Below, piece after piece: positions 1-7,658 of a DNA stretch of 51,598 nt. The notes under the pieces are model-generated. The model did no database searches. It had not been told where the DNA came from and saw nothing but the letters and a program-made list of their open reading frames with translations. The stretch lies in assembly GCA_021772075.1 (NCBI GenBank), contig JAETNQ010000027.1, positions 1-51,598 on the forward strand. The letters are read 5' to 3'. The position numbers and the translations under genes were made by a program. Source of the DNA: Lachnospiraceae bacterium (GTDB lineage Bacteria; Bacillota; Clostridia; Lachnospirales; Lachnospiraceae). How positions within the stretch are numbered: position 1 is the first letter of the stretch; each line of letters begins with the position of its first letter.

Positions 1-42
1 TCCAACAAATATGCGGAACTGGAGGCATGGATTTATATTTAG
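1..42 (+). CDS. 3' end of a gene entering from the left edge
   Basis: An open frame runs from the first base to a TAG at 40-42 and would encode a C-terminus ending in AELEAWIYI. Only 13 residues are visible, so no family can be assigned. A strong hairpin starts nine bases after the stop, which fits a gene end, but a chance open frame of this length cannot be excluded. Confidence 0.3.
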   Translation, partial: SNKYAELEAWIYI

Positions 43-50
43 ACGAAAGA

Positions 51-91
51 GACAGGGCGGAAGGGCTGTGGCGCAGCCTTTCCGTCCTGTC
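51..91. terminator. 18-bp hairpin between convergent genes
   Basis: Bases 51-68 pair with 74-91 around a five-base loop, with two G-U wobbles. The hairpin lies between the partial plus-strand gene and the minus-strand gene that stops at 105. Read on the minus strand it is followed by a T-rich stretch, so it may terminate the minus-strand gene. The plus side lacks a clear T run. Confidence 0.5.
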
Positions 92-104
92 CGGCACTTT
101 GCGG

Positions 105-413
105 TTACAGTTCTGTGTTCATTTCTTTTACTTCTGTTGGCAGGCATTTCCCCAAGAACATGGCCTTGCAGTCGGAAAAGCCAAGCATGTAGGCGAGCAT
201 CCCAAACCGGGAACCCAGCGCGTTCTGCTCGCTGACGTATCGGTCGATCAGCAGCCGGATTTCTTTTGATAAATCCATCCTGTCCAGTTCGCCGGAGTAT
301 ACGTCAGACTTTCGGAGAATCGCCTGGTATTCCCCGTCACTGCTTACGATGCCGTTCATGACTCCGTTCATGCGGGTGTCCATGAGCTGGTATAATGCAG
401 AATCTTTTTCCAA
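105..413 (-). CDS. small hypothetical protein (102 aa)
   Basis: The protein is 102 residues, soluble and mostly helical, with no signal peptide or membrane segment. It has conserved-looking stretches such as LDRMDLSKEIRLLIDRYVSE and ends in a hydrophobic LGKCLPTEV region. It resembles small uncharacterised Lachnospiraceae proteins often found near mobile elements (the DUF6809 type is a guess from memory). No catalytic motif can be seen. The ATG at 413 has a purine-rich GGAGGGATT segment just upstream on the minus strand, which supports this start. Function is unknown. Confidence 0.55.
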   Translation of the reverse strand: MEKDSALYQLMDTRMNGVMNGIVSSDGEYQAILRKSDVYSGELDRMDLSKEIRLLIDRYVSEQNALGSRFGMLAYMLGFSDCKAMFLGKCLPTEVKEMNTEL

Positions 414-728
414 TCAAATCCCTCCTTCCGTGGTGTCGTAGCTTACCTCTGTTTTGGCGGGATAGCAAGCGGAAAAATAAAAAAGAGAAAATAGTGGTAA
501 TTATCGAAAAAGTAGTATATAATAAAAGAAAATTTAAATGAAAAGAGAAAAAGTCTTGCACACGATGTGTTAGAATGCTATACTATTATCTGCTTTAAAT
601 TGCTGTAAGGCTATGAAGTATATGGTAGATTGATTCGAAAGATGCAAAAGAATGGATTTAATTGTTACAGATATTTTTGAAGAAAATGACACATACTTCA
701 AATAGTATCTGAAAAGGTAGGGATTGAT
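414..728. other. AT-rich intergenic region upstream of the two-gene unit
   Basis: No gene is visible in these 315 bases. They are clearly richer in A and T than DNA further right. A TATAAT match lies at 518-523 with only a poor -35 element, so a plus-strand promoter for the gene at 729 is possible but not established. The ribosome site for that gene is the AAGGTAGGGA segment just before 729. Confidence 0.4.
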
Positions 729-968
729 ATGTATAGTATAAATGAAAAAACAAAAGAGATGGCATCATTCATTATCGGAATTAATTGCGATACGTTCAAG
801 GAATTTGATCATGATGATGAGATAAATTTTTTGAATCAAGCAGGTAAGCAAGGATGTAGTTTTTTGCCAAACACAGATAATCGAATTGTTGGCAGGGGAA
901 ATCCACTGCTTGCGAGAGATGAATTCCTTTCAATGGATGAAGTGAATAAGGGACTGTTTGGAGAATAA
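729..968 (+). CDS. small hypothetical protein, first gene of a two-gene unit
   Basis: This 79-residue acidic protein has no recognised domain, no membrane segment and no signal peptide. It contains FDHDDEINFLNQ and RIVGRGNPLLARDEF segments and ends in SMDEVNKGLFGE. It is separated by only two bases from the next gene, so the two are almost certainly co-transcribed and probably work together. The region is AT-rich, unlike most of the window, which suggests horizontal transfer. It could be an antitoxin or immunity partner of the membrane-anchored protein downstream, but this is inferred only from size and position. Confidence 0.6.
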   Translation: MYSINEKTKEMASFIIGINCDTFKEFDHDDEINFLNQAGKQGCSFLPNTDNRIVGRGNPLLARDEFLSMDEVNKGLFGE

Positions 969-970
969 AT

Positions 971-1705
971 ATGGATGAAGTTACCAAAGTTTATGAAGAT
1001 AAGGCGTTACAGCGTGAATTGGAAGAGATATACAGTCAGTATCATAATTCAATAAAAATATTTATAGGTCAACTGGAAGTTTTGCAAAATAAATTTCCAG
1101 TTGAAATTTTGAATGAGATTCGTGCGGTATTTTCTCATATAGCTAAAGCATATGTCTGTGAAAATGAGAAAGTTGCATGGGAAAATGTCAATAAAGCGAA
1201 AGGGCATATTAAGAGGGCGCAATTAGATGCATATAAATATATGTGTTATGCTTTCAGCAAGTATTATGTTGAATTTCGTGAGTTGTATAAAAATGTGGAT
1301 TTATCTTATGTAAATAATGGTGATTTTATAAATGAATTATCAAAAACCTATGCATCTGCAATTGTAAAGGCTGAAAATGCAAGAATGGTAGAAGCAAAGG
1401 CAAATGATGTTATTGAGTCATATGAAAAATATGAAGATGCGTATAATGAATATGCAACAGTATACAAATTGATTATTACTAATTTGCCAATTACAGAAAA
1501 ATTGCAGCAGAAGGAGAAATTGGAGAAAGAGGAATTTGATAAGAAAATAGCAATTTTGAAAAAAGGCAATGAAGATTTGTTGAAACAATTTTCTAATTTA
1601 CAGGATGAGAATAATAAGGAAAAGAAAAAGAATACAATACTTACATATGTATCAATAGGACTCGGTATTCTTTCGGTTATCTTAGGAATAGTCGCATTTA
1701 TATAA
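971..1705 (+). CDS. helical coiled-coil protein with C-terminal membrane anchor
   Basis: The 244-residue protein has three visible parts. Residues about 1-130 are helical and contain the segment NEIRAVFSHIAKAY, reminiscent of HEPN-like helical bundles. Residues about 135-220 form a charged coiled coil rich in Lys and Glu. Residues about 225-244 form one hydrophobic C-terminal membrane segment with the tail at the membrane face. There is no signal peptide, so the bulk should be cytoplasmic and tail-anchored. It follows the 79-aa gene by two bases. The architecture resembles membrane-anchored effectors of abortive-infection or toxin systems, but no catalytic R-x4-6-H motif is obvious, so the function stays open. 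Confidence 0.65.
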   Translation: MDEVTKVYEDKALQRELEEIYSQYHNSIKIFIGQLEVLQNKFPVEILNEIRAVFSHIAKAYVCENEKVAWENVNKAKGHIKRAQLDAYKYMCYAFSKYYVEFRELYKNVDLSYVNNGDFINELSKTYASAIVKAENARMVEAKANDVIESYEKYEDAYNEYATVYKLIITNLPITEKLQQKEKLEKEEFDKKIAILKKGNEDLLKQFSNLQDENNKEKKKNTILTYVSIGLGILSVILGIVAFI

Positions 1706-2082
1706 AAAAGGATTAAAAAATATCCTGTTGTAAAAGCGCAATTTGTCGATTTGTCGAACCGCAAATTGGGTGGGGTAAATTCCTCACAGGTGGGGTAAAA
1801 GGGGTAAACATTTTTACCCCGGGGTAAAAGTCATCAAAATCTAACAGCGGCACAGGCGGCTATTCAGAATTGATGCCATAGGAATTTGGTTGTTCTTGCA
1901 GACAAACTTCTGCTATTGGCAGGTTATAATTTTTGCTGAGAACATTAGAAATAACAGAATAAGAAAGTAAACTTCAGGACCTTGCAGGCTTCGCTTCCGT
2001 AAGGTTCTCTTCTTTCCCGTCTTTTTTCTGTATATCTCCTGTCTTAAAAGATAGCTGTGGGAATTCTCCCAGTATATTGAAT
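1706..2082. repeat. gene-free region with a cluster of GGGGTAAA repeats
   Basis: Four direct copies of GGGGTAAA start at 1772, 1792, 1801 and 1821, giving spacings of 20, 9 and 20 bases. One inverted copy (TTTACCCC) lies at 1813-1820 and can pair with the copy at 1801-1808 to form a hairpin. A separate CAATTTG/CAAATTG hairpin lies just upstream. No gene is supported in the remaining bases. The regular spacing suggests a protein-binding array or an element end rather than chance. Confidence 0.5.
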
Positions 2083-2838
2083 TCAACTCCAAATTTCTAC
2101 AAAAGTTTTGTAGAAATCATAAACCTTTCCATCCTCTTGTGCACATAAAAGAAATCGGCTGATTATAGCCCCCGTTTTATGACTGTCCTGAATATGCAGT
2201 AAATGCTTTTGCAAATCATTCGGAAAATCATCGGTTATTTCTTCTTTCATCAAAAAGGTTATATATCTATTGCTTTGTTTTTTCCATAGAATTTGAAAAT
2301 CCGGTACCTGTCCCGTCAAGTCTGCAGGAACGGTAAGCCCTCTCTGTTCCCTCTCGGGACGACAGGAATGCTGTACGCGGGAGTACAGATACGGATTGCC
2401 AATGTACTGACGTAATTTGTCCCGTTCAATCAGGTCGAAGGAAACAATGCAGTCCGTGTCAATGTCTGTTTCCCGGTAGGGACTCTGTCTCAATTCCTCC
2501 ATCATCTGAATCGCTTTCATATGGCAGTGCAGCTTTTCCATACGCTCCTGAAGCTGTTTCTGCTGTTGTTCTAATTCCGACAGCTTTTCCATAAACAAAC
2601 GACTGTGCTGCATGGGCGTAGCAGATTCCATTCTGCGGATCTGCTTTAACGAAAGCCCAAGATTTTTGTAAAAGATAACGTCGGAAATCGTCATCAGTTC
2701 TTCGACCGTATATTCACGGTAGTGATTTTCGCCATCCCTTAACGGATTCAGAACGCCCACATCCTCCCAATAGCGAAGGGTAGAGGCCGGTACGTCAAAA
2801 AAACGGGAAATCTCTCCGATTTGAAAATTGAAAGCCAT
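2083..2838 (-). CDS. MerR-family transcriptional regulator
   Basis: The N-terminus carries a MerR winged helix-turn-helix (residues about 3-70, with IGEISRFFDVPASTLRYWED and a KNLGLSLKQIRRM segment). A coiled-coil dimerisation helix rich in Gln and Glu follows at about 80-115, then a C-terminal region of about 130 residues that probably binds an effector. The start is placed at the ATG at 2838 because GGAGG lies eight bases upstream on the minus strand; an upstream ATG at 2853 is less likely. It faces a canonical MerR promoter at 2878-2908. The second MerR gene in the window is paired directly with a MATE exporter, which suggests that this one originally controlled the MATE gene now at 3781. 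Confidence 0.85.
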   Translation of the reverse strand: MAFNFQIGEISRFFDVPASTLRYWEDVGVLNPLRDGENHYREYTVEELMTISDVIFYKNLGLSLKQIRRMESATPMQHSRLFMEKLSELEQQQKQLQERMEKLHCHMKAIQMMEELRQSPYRETDIDTDCIVSFDLIERDKLRQYIGNPYLYSRVQHSCRPEREQRGLTVPADLTGQVPDFQILWKKQSNRYITFLMKEEITDDFPNDLQKHLLHIQDSHKTGAIISRFLLCAQEDGKVYDFYKTFVEIWS

Positions 2839-2877
2839 ATTTGATTCCTCCACAGGGATAGGATATCATCTTTCTTA

Positions 2878-2908
2878 TTGACTTTCAAGTACCTTGAAGG
2901 TTTATCCT
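2878..2908 (+). promoter_or_regulatory. MerR-type promoter and operator with 19-bp spacer
   Basis: A -35 box TTGACT (2878-2883) and a -10 box TATCCT (2903-2908) are separated by 19 bases, the over-long spacing typical of MerR-activated promoters. The spacer holds the inverted repeat TTCAAG-TAC-CTTGAA. It points rightwards, away from the divergent MerR gene. A ribosome site and an ATG follow at once, but the frame stops after three codons (ATG AAG CCT TAG), so the original target has been cut away from its promoter. Confidence 0.75.
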
Positions 2909-3014
2909 ATATGCAGGAGGTGTAGTATGAAGCCTTAGCGTGGAGGCTTAGGTATAGTAAAACAAGCACCAGAGAACCGCTGTTTTCAAGGAAATTTCTA
3001 TGTAGGAAAGGGTA

Positions 3015-3560
3015 TCAGGCAACAGTAGGAGGCATTACGGTCATCCCTTCCTTTTCCAGTAATATGTGGTAAAGGCAGGTCAGGATCATACGGGCAACAT
3101 CATCAGCCTTATCCTTAGTCCTGCGGAGAAGGAGTTTTTTGCAGTATTCCGGGTCAAAGTCCTGACCGGATAAAAGGTATTCGATAATGGCAGAAGCGGA
3201 TTTGCCGAGCGTGTCCGAGAGAACGGAGTCAAGAGCGATATTGGAAACGATAAGTGCATTCTGAAGCCGCATCTTTTCGCTGGAGTGTTCGTTGACCAGT
3301 TTGTAGGGGTACCGGAAGAGTTCTCTGAGTTTACGGATTTCTTTCACAGGGATGTAGCTGGAAGGGGCGATGTTGAACTTGGAAAGGCCGGCGATCCACA
3401 AGGCATCTTTATCGTCGGTCTTCTGGCTCTTAACATCTTCGAGAAGATTAAAGACAGGAACCCGGTATTTACCTGTGGATTCCATACGGACATCATGACA
3501 AGCGTTGTTGAGAAGCCATTGGTTGAACTGCCGCACAATTAAACTAAGGCGCTTAAACAA
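3015..3560 (-). pseudogene. IS110-family transposase remnant
   Basis: The reading frame holds the middle of an IS110-type transposase: an ESTGKY motif, then SYIPVKEIRKLRELFRYPYKLV and NALIVSNIALDSVLSD segments typical of the family. The N-terminal half of the DEDD domain is missing. About 20 residues between FNLLE and the DDKDALWI segment also appear deleted, and the C-terminal Transposase_20 domain is absent. A mobile source is also suggested by its position between the MerR promoter and the MATE gene. It cannot be active. Both element ends are unclear, and the sequence from about 2935 to 3744 should be regarded as element-derived. Confidence 0.7.
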
Positions 3561-3780
3561 TGCTTAGTGTGCGGATTCGTAATACCGCTCATTTGTGCTT
3601 GAAAAGGCAGAACTTACACGGATTTTTATGTTGTCCAAAACGAAGAATGTTATTATAACTCATCCTACCGTGCTTTGTGGTGTAGCTTCTTGCAAACTAT
3701 TTTACAGCACAGCGTAGAGAGTTGGAACACTTTCATTACTATTTGTGCCGCCAACTGAAAGGCGCGGAATGGAGATTTTT

Positions 3781-5103
3781 ATGAAAAATGTTTTGAGTTT
3801 CAGTTCAGAAAAAGAAGTCCGGTTTGGAAAGCTGCTGCGATATATTATTCCGACCTATCTGACTTCTTTGTTCAATACCGTTTATACTATTATTGACGGT
3901 ATTTTTGTCTCAGCCTATGTGGGTACGGATGCTCTGGCCGCCATTAACATCGTTTATCCCATTGTCAATGTGCTGACAGGCATTGCGCTGATTTTTGCAA
4001 CCGGCGGCAGCGCTGTTGCCGCACTGCACATTGGAGGAAACAGAAAGAATGAGGCGAGCCGTTCTTTCTCGGTCAGCGTGACGGCATCTATACTGTTAGG
4101 CAGTCTGGTGTCTTTTGGCGTTCTTCTCAATCTGACCGGTATACTGAATCTGCTCGGCGCTACCAGCCTGACCATGGCTGATTGCAGAATATATGCGCTT
4201 TGGTGGCTTTTTGGAACACCTGTCGTCATTGGAAAAGAACTGTTTACCTATTTCATCCGGATTGACGGGGCGCCAGCCTATAGCCTTGCCGCAGCGCTGT
4301 CCGGAGGCATCCTGAATATTGTCCTGGATTATATTCTGATCGGCTGTTTCAGGATGGGGATTCTGGGTGCGGCTTTTGCAACAATGCTTGGTCTGCTTCT
4401 GTCCTTTTGTATGGGGCTTTATTACTTCCTGAGAAAACGGAAAGTTCTCTCATTTACATTGCACAGCCTGTCCTGGCGGGAAGCGGTACGCTGCATGGTG
4501 AACGGAGCATCGGAATTTGTGGATCAGCTGGCCATTGCCGTTACGACCATCGTATTCAACCGCACTGCCCTCATCTTTGCAGGAGAAGACGGTGTTGCGG
4601 CGGTATCCATCATTATGTATCTGCAATTTCTGTTTATCGGCGTATACTTTGGTTTCTCCATGGGGATTGCGCCGCCTCTTGGCTACGCCTATGGGAATAA
4701 AAAGGATGGAGTCTGTCGTATTCTGGAGTGTTATGCGTACAGGTTCTTTGCCATCGCGCCGCTTGTCGTCTACACGCTGACATATTTCTTTGCACCATTG
4801 GGAGTTTCCTGCTTTGCTCCTTCTGCAAGCCCTGTATTTTCCCTTGCCGTGTCCGGAATGAGAATCTATGGCCTCGGTTTTCTCTTCGCCGGAATCAATA
4901 TTTTCTCGGCAATCCGTATGATGGCTTATGGAAAAGGGCATTTTTCGGGCGTGATCACATTCCTGCGCTCTTTTGCCCTGTTGCTTTTGTTTCTCGGTTT
5001 TTTGCCCAAAATTTGGGGAATGGACGGAGTCTGGTTTGCCGTACCGGCCGCCGAATTTCTGACAATGTTTGTTTCTTTCCTATTCCTTAAGATAAATCAA
5101 TAA
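3781..5103 (+). CDS. MATE-family multidrug efflux transporter
   Basis: About 440 residues form twelve hydrophobic segments in two halves, as usual for the family. The first half has LLRYIIPTYLTSLFNTVYTIIDGIFVSAYVG and the second a matching GASEFVDQLAIAVTTIVFN, each followed by a polar Asn/Asp-containing helix. It should exchange Na+ or H+ for cationic drugs across the inner membrane. The start at 3781 (MKNVLSF) is preferred because TGGAG lies seven bases upstream; an in-frame ATG at 3769 is possible. An IS110 remnant separates it from the MerR promoter at 2878. The ECF sigma gene follows after about 70 bases. Confidence 0.88.
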   Translation: MKNVLSFSSEKEVRFGKLLRYIIPTYLTSLFNTVYTIIDGIFVSAYVGTDALAAINIVYPIVNVLTGIALIFATGGSAVAALHIGGNRKNEASRSFSVSVTASILLGSLVSFGVLLNLTGILNLLGATSLTMADCRIYALWWLFGTPVVIGKELFTYFIRIDGAPAYSLAAALSGGILNIVLDYILIGCFRMGILGAAFATMLGLLLSFCMGLYYFLRKRKVLSFTLHSLSWREAVRCMVNGASEFVDQLAIAVTTIVFNRTALIFAGEDGVAAVSIIMYLQFLFIGVYFGFSMGIAPPLGYAYGNKKDGVCRILECYAYRFFAIAPLVVYTLTYFFAPLGVSCFAPSASPVFSLAVSGMRIYGLGFLFAGINIFSAIRMMAYGKGHFSGVITFLRSFALLLLFLGFLPKIWGMDGVWFAVPAAEFLTMFVSFLFLKINQ

Positions 5104-5173
5104 GATTTTGAAACTTTTTCGATATCTGAAAAATCTATATAGTAAACGAACAAAAGAAAGGTGTGCGCCTGTT

Positions 5174-5674
5174 ATGAAACAAATATTATATGAAAGGCTG
5201 ATTCAGTATATTCTTGAAAACCAGGACCGGTTTTACCGGGTGGCTTATAGTTATACCAGGCATCAGGAGGACGCTCTTGATGTTGTCCAAAGTGCGGTCT
5301 GCAAAGCGCTTGAGGCGCATGAAAGCATAAAAAATGAGGATGCGATCAAGACCTGGTTTTATAGAATACTAATGAATGAAAGCCTGACGGTTCTGAAAAA
5401 ACGGAAGAGGCTTTTGCTTTCCGGCGATGGGCTGGAACAGGAGAAGTTGTATTACGAAAAGGGCTATGAGCAGGATGATGACTTGGAAAAAGAATTAGAC
5501 AGATTGGAGCTGGATGTGCAGGGAATTATTAAACTCCGGTTTTTTGAAGAGTTGTCTTTGAAAGAAATTTCCTGTATCACCGGATTAAATCTGAATACGG
5601 TTAAAACGAAACTCTATCGTGGCTTAAAACAATTAAAGGAAAATATTCAGGAGGCGGATATATGGGTAAATTAG
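5174..5674 (+). CDS. sigV: ECF RNA polymerase sigma factor, SigV-like
   Basis: The 166-residue protein has the two ECF domains. Sigma-2 spans residues about 20-90 (YSYTRHQEDALDVVQSAVCK, then IKTWFYRILMNE) and sigma-4 spans residues about 110-160 (IIKLRFFEELSLKEISCITG, then NTVKTKLYRGLKQLK). The ATG at 5174 is preferred to a TTG at 5108 because AAGGTGTG sits just upstream and the shorter protein matches the family length. The gene overlaps the anti-sigma gene by 13 bases. That partner is RsiV-like, so the sigma factor is probably the lysozyme and envelope stress regulator SigV. A TGAAAC match at 5109-5114 could be the -35 of an autoregulated ECF promoter, but no convincing -10 was seen. Confidence 0.82.
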   Translation: MKQILYERLIQYILENQDRFYRVAYSYTRHQEDALDVVQSAVCKALEAHESIKNEDAIKTWFYRILMNESLTVLKKRKRLLLSGDGLEQEKLYYEKGYEQDDDLEKELDRLELDVQGIIKLRFFEELSLKEISCITGLNLNTVKTKLYRGLKQLKENIQEADIWVN

Positions 5675-6552
5675 ATGCGATGAAAGAAAGATATGACCAG
5701 ATTGCGATTCCGGAGGAACTTAACTTTCGGATACAGCTGGAGATACAAAAGTCAAGGAAACAGCAGGAAGAAAAAAATGGGGCTGGCAGGCCGCACAGAT
5801 TCAAGAGGATCATATGCAGTGTGGAAGCAGCGGCAGCGGTTGTATGCATTCTTTTTACAGCGGCTTTGAATACAAGTCCGGTATTTGCAAAAGAAGCAGG
5901 ACAGCTTCCGGTGATCGGAGGGCTGGCACGGATATTGACCTTCCGTTCTTACGAAACGGAGAAGGATGATATAGCGGTGTCTGTGGAAATCCCAACGATT
6001 GAGATGATCACAGAGGATACCGGGATAAAGGTGGATGGGATTAATCAGGAAATCCTTGCCCGTTGTAACCAGTATGCAGATGAGGCGCTCCTGCGTGCGG
6101 AAGAATACAGAACTGCTTATCTGGAAACGGGAGGCACGCCGGAAGAATGGGCAGAACACAATATCAAGATTACCGTAGGTTATGAGATCAAGCAGCAGAA
6201 TAACGATTATCTTTCCTTTGTGGTAAGGGGAACCGAAAACTGGACAAATGCCAATAGCGAGTCAAAATATTACAACCTGGACTTAAGGACAGGAAAAATC
6301 GTCACATTAAAGGATATGCTGGGTGGAGATTATGCAGAACTGGCAAATGAAAGCATCAGGGAGGAGATTGCTGAAAGACAAAAGGCAGGAGAAGTATTCT
6401 TTACAGCAGAGGAAGGAGGGTTTGCAGGGATTTCGGAAGATGCGAAGTTTTATATCAATGAGAATAACCGTCCGGTTATTGTTTTTGGGAAATATGAAAT
6501 TGCACCTGGTTCGTCAGGAGAAATTGAATTTGAAATTACAGGAGGAAAATAA
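5662..6552 (+). CDS. rsiV: RsiV-like membrane anti-sigma factor
   Basis: A short cytoplasmic N-terminus of about 50 residues should bind the sigma factor. One membrane segment follows at residues about 50-72 (ICSVEAAAAVVCILFTAAL), ending in a signal-peptidase-like site SPVFA-KEA. The extracellular part has a DUF4163-like and then a DUF3298-like half, with segments such as DLRTGKIVTLKDML and FYINENNRPVIVFGKYE. In Bacillus subtilis RsiV this domain binds lysozyme, and signal peptidase cleavage at the membrane then frees SigV. The overlap with the sigma gene and the preserved cleavage site argue for the same mechanism here. Direct lysozyme binding is inferred. Confidence 0.82.
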   Translation: MGKLDAMKERYDQIAIPEELNFRIQLEIQKSRKQQEEKNGAGRPHRFKRIICSVEAAAAVVCILFTAALNTSPVFAKEAGQLPVIGGLARILTFRSYETEKDDIAVSVEIPTIEMITEDTGIKVDGINQEILARCNQYADEALLRAEEYRTAYLETGGTPEEWAEHNIKITVGYEIKQQNNDYLSFVVRGTENWTNANSESKYYNLDLRTGKIVTLKDMLGGDYAELANESIREEIAERQKAGEVFFTAEEGGFAGISEDAKFYINENNRPVIVFGKYEIAPGSSGEIEFEITGGK

Positions 6553-6553
6553 G

Positions 6554-7111
6554 ATGAGAAAGAAAATGAAGAATGTAGTTGTTATGGCTTTGGGTTTTGC
6601 CCTTACAGGAGCAGTTCTGACGGGATGCGGCGAAAGCCAGCAGTCCCGTCAGGATACACAGCAGGGTATCCCTGCAAATATATCGGAGGAAACAGGGCAG
6701 GATTCTGATTCTGTTGCAAAAAAAGAAGAGGCAGATGAAACAGAAAAAGTAGCACAGACATCAAAAGGATATGAGGATAATTTTGCAGTTGACAGCGAGG
6801 CGGCTAAGGAATTTGCCGAGAAAGTTAAGGAGGCAACCGCCCAAAAGGATTTGGAGGCGTTGGCAGAGCTGACGGCATTTCCGGTTTATGTGGGATTGCC
6901 GGATGTTGGTGTAGTGGAGACTAAAGAGGATTTCCTGAACCTTGGCGCAGAGGCCGTGTTTACGAATGAACTGTTGGAATCCATAGAAATGGCTGATATC
7001 GAAAATCTCCAACCCAGCATGGCGGGATTTCCTATTTCAGATGGAAGGATAGCGAGCATAAACTTTGGCGTGGCAGACGGGGTGCTGGCGATCAACGGGA
7101 TTAATTATTGA
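6554..7111 (+). CDS. lipoprotein, third gene of the sigma operon
   Basis: The protein begins with a basic start, a hydrophobic stretch and the lipobox LTGC, so it should be a lipid-anchored exported protein of about 166 residues after cleavage. A low-complexity linker rich in Gln, Glu and Asp follows (about residues 30-75). A folded C-terminal domain carries KEFAEKVKEATAQKDLEALA and FPVYVGLPDVGVVETKEDFL, which looks NTF2-like or DUF-like but is not recognised with certainty. The ATG is preceded by AGGAGG just inside the end of rsiV, so it is co-transcribed with sigV and rsiV. Its role in envelope stress is inferred from position. Confidence 0.72.
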   Translation: MRKKMKNVVVMALGFALTGAVLTGCGESQQSRQDTQQGIPANISEETGQDSDSVAKKEEADETEKVAQTSKGYEDNFAVDSEAAKEFAEKVKEATAQKDLEALAELTAFPVYVGLPDVGVVETKEDFLNLGAEAVFTNELLESIEMADIENLQPSMAGFPISDGRIASINFGVADGVLAINGINY

Positions 7112-7125
7112 TTATTGGCAGAGGG

Positions 7126-7180
7126 ATAACTGCTGTAAAAATATGCAAAAGGGATTATTATATTTTACAGCGGTTATTTT
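7126..7180 (+). terminator. terminator after the sigma operon
   Basis: Bases 7126-7140 pair with 7163-7177 over 15 bases with one G-U wobble, and the right arm runs into TTTT. This is a clear rho-independent terminator 15 bases after the lipoprotein stop. Confidence 0.75.
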
Positions 7181-7658
7181 GTGCAAAATATGGCGTAGAA
7201 GAAAGAAAACCTTGGAATGCACATTTCAGATAAACGGACCCCCTTTCCCGCGTCAACGGTGCAAGAGGCTCGCACCAGCGGTGCGTTATCCGTTTGTTGT
7301 TACTTGTTAATAGGTTCCATATTTCTTATGTTATTATCGTTCATCTCTAAATGGCAGGCTTTGTATAAGTATGATCCTCAAACATATCGTACCAGGCAGA
7401 TATGGGGAACTGGGAGATTAGAAGGATTGATTTAAATATTTACTCCATACCAAATTATGCAACAGGCGGCGGCAGCGTTGGCACAATTCGAGGGAGAAAA
7501 TTCAGATATAAGTATAAATTTGCAAAGTGCAATTCGGCGTGAAAATACTAATTGAAAAATAATAGTATGCCACAAAATCCTAAATGTGAAGTTCTGCTTT
7601 ATGAATAAATCAAATGCATACTTGGTAAAATAAATATTATTTATCATGGAGAAGGCAT
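7181..7658. repeat. gene-free stretch with palindromic repeat
   Basis: No gene is convincing here, although short open frames cross the region. A nested palindrome lies at 7232-7295: AAACGGA pairs with TCCGTTT, and inside it GGTGC pairs with GCACC. The 13-mer GCACCAGCGGTGC at 7272-7284 resembles GCACCAGTGGGTGC at 31926-31939, so this is probably a member of a dispersed repeat family. The ribosome site GGAGAAGG for the next gene lies just before 7659. Confidence 0.4.
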
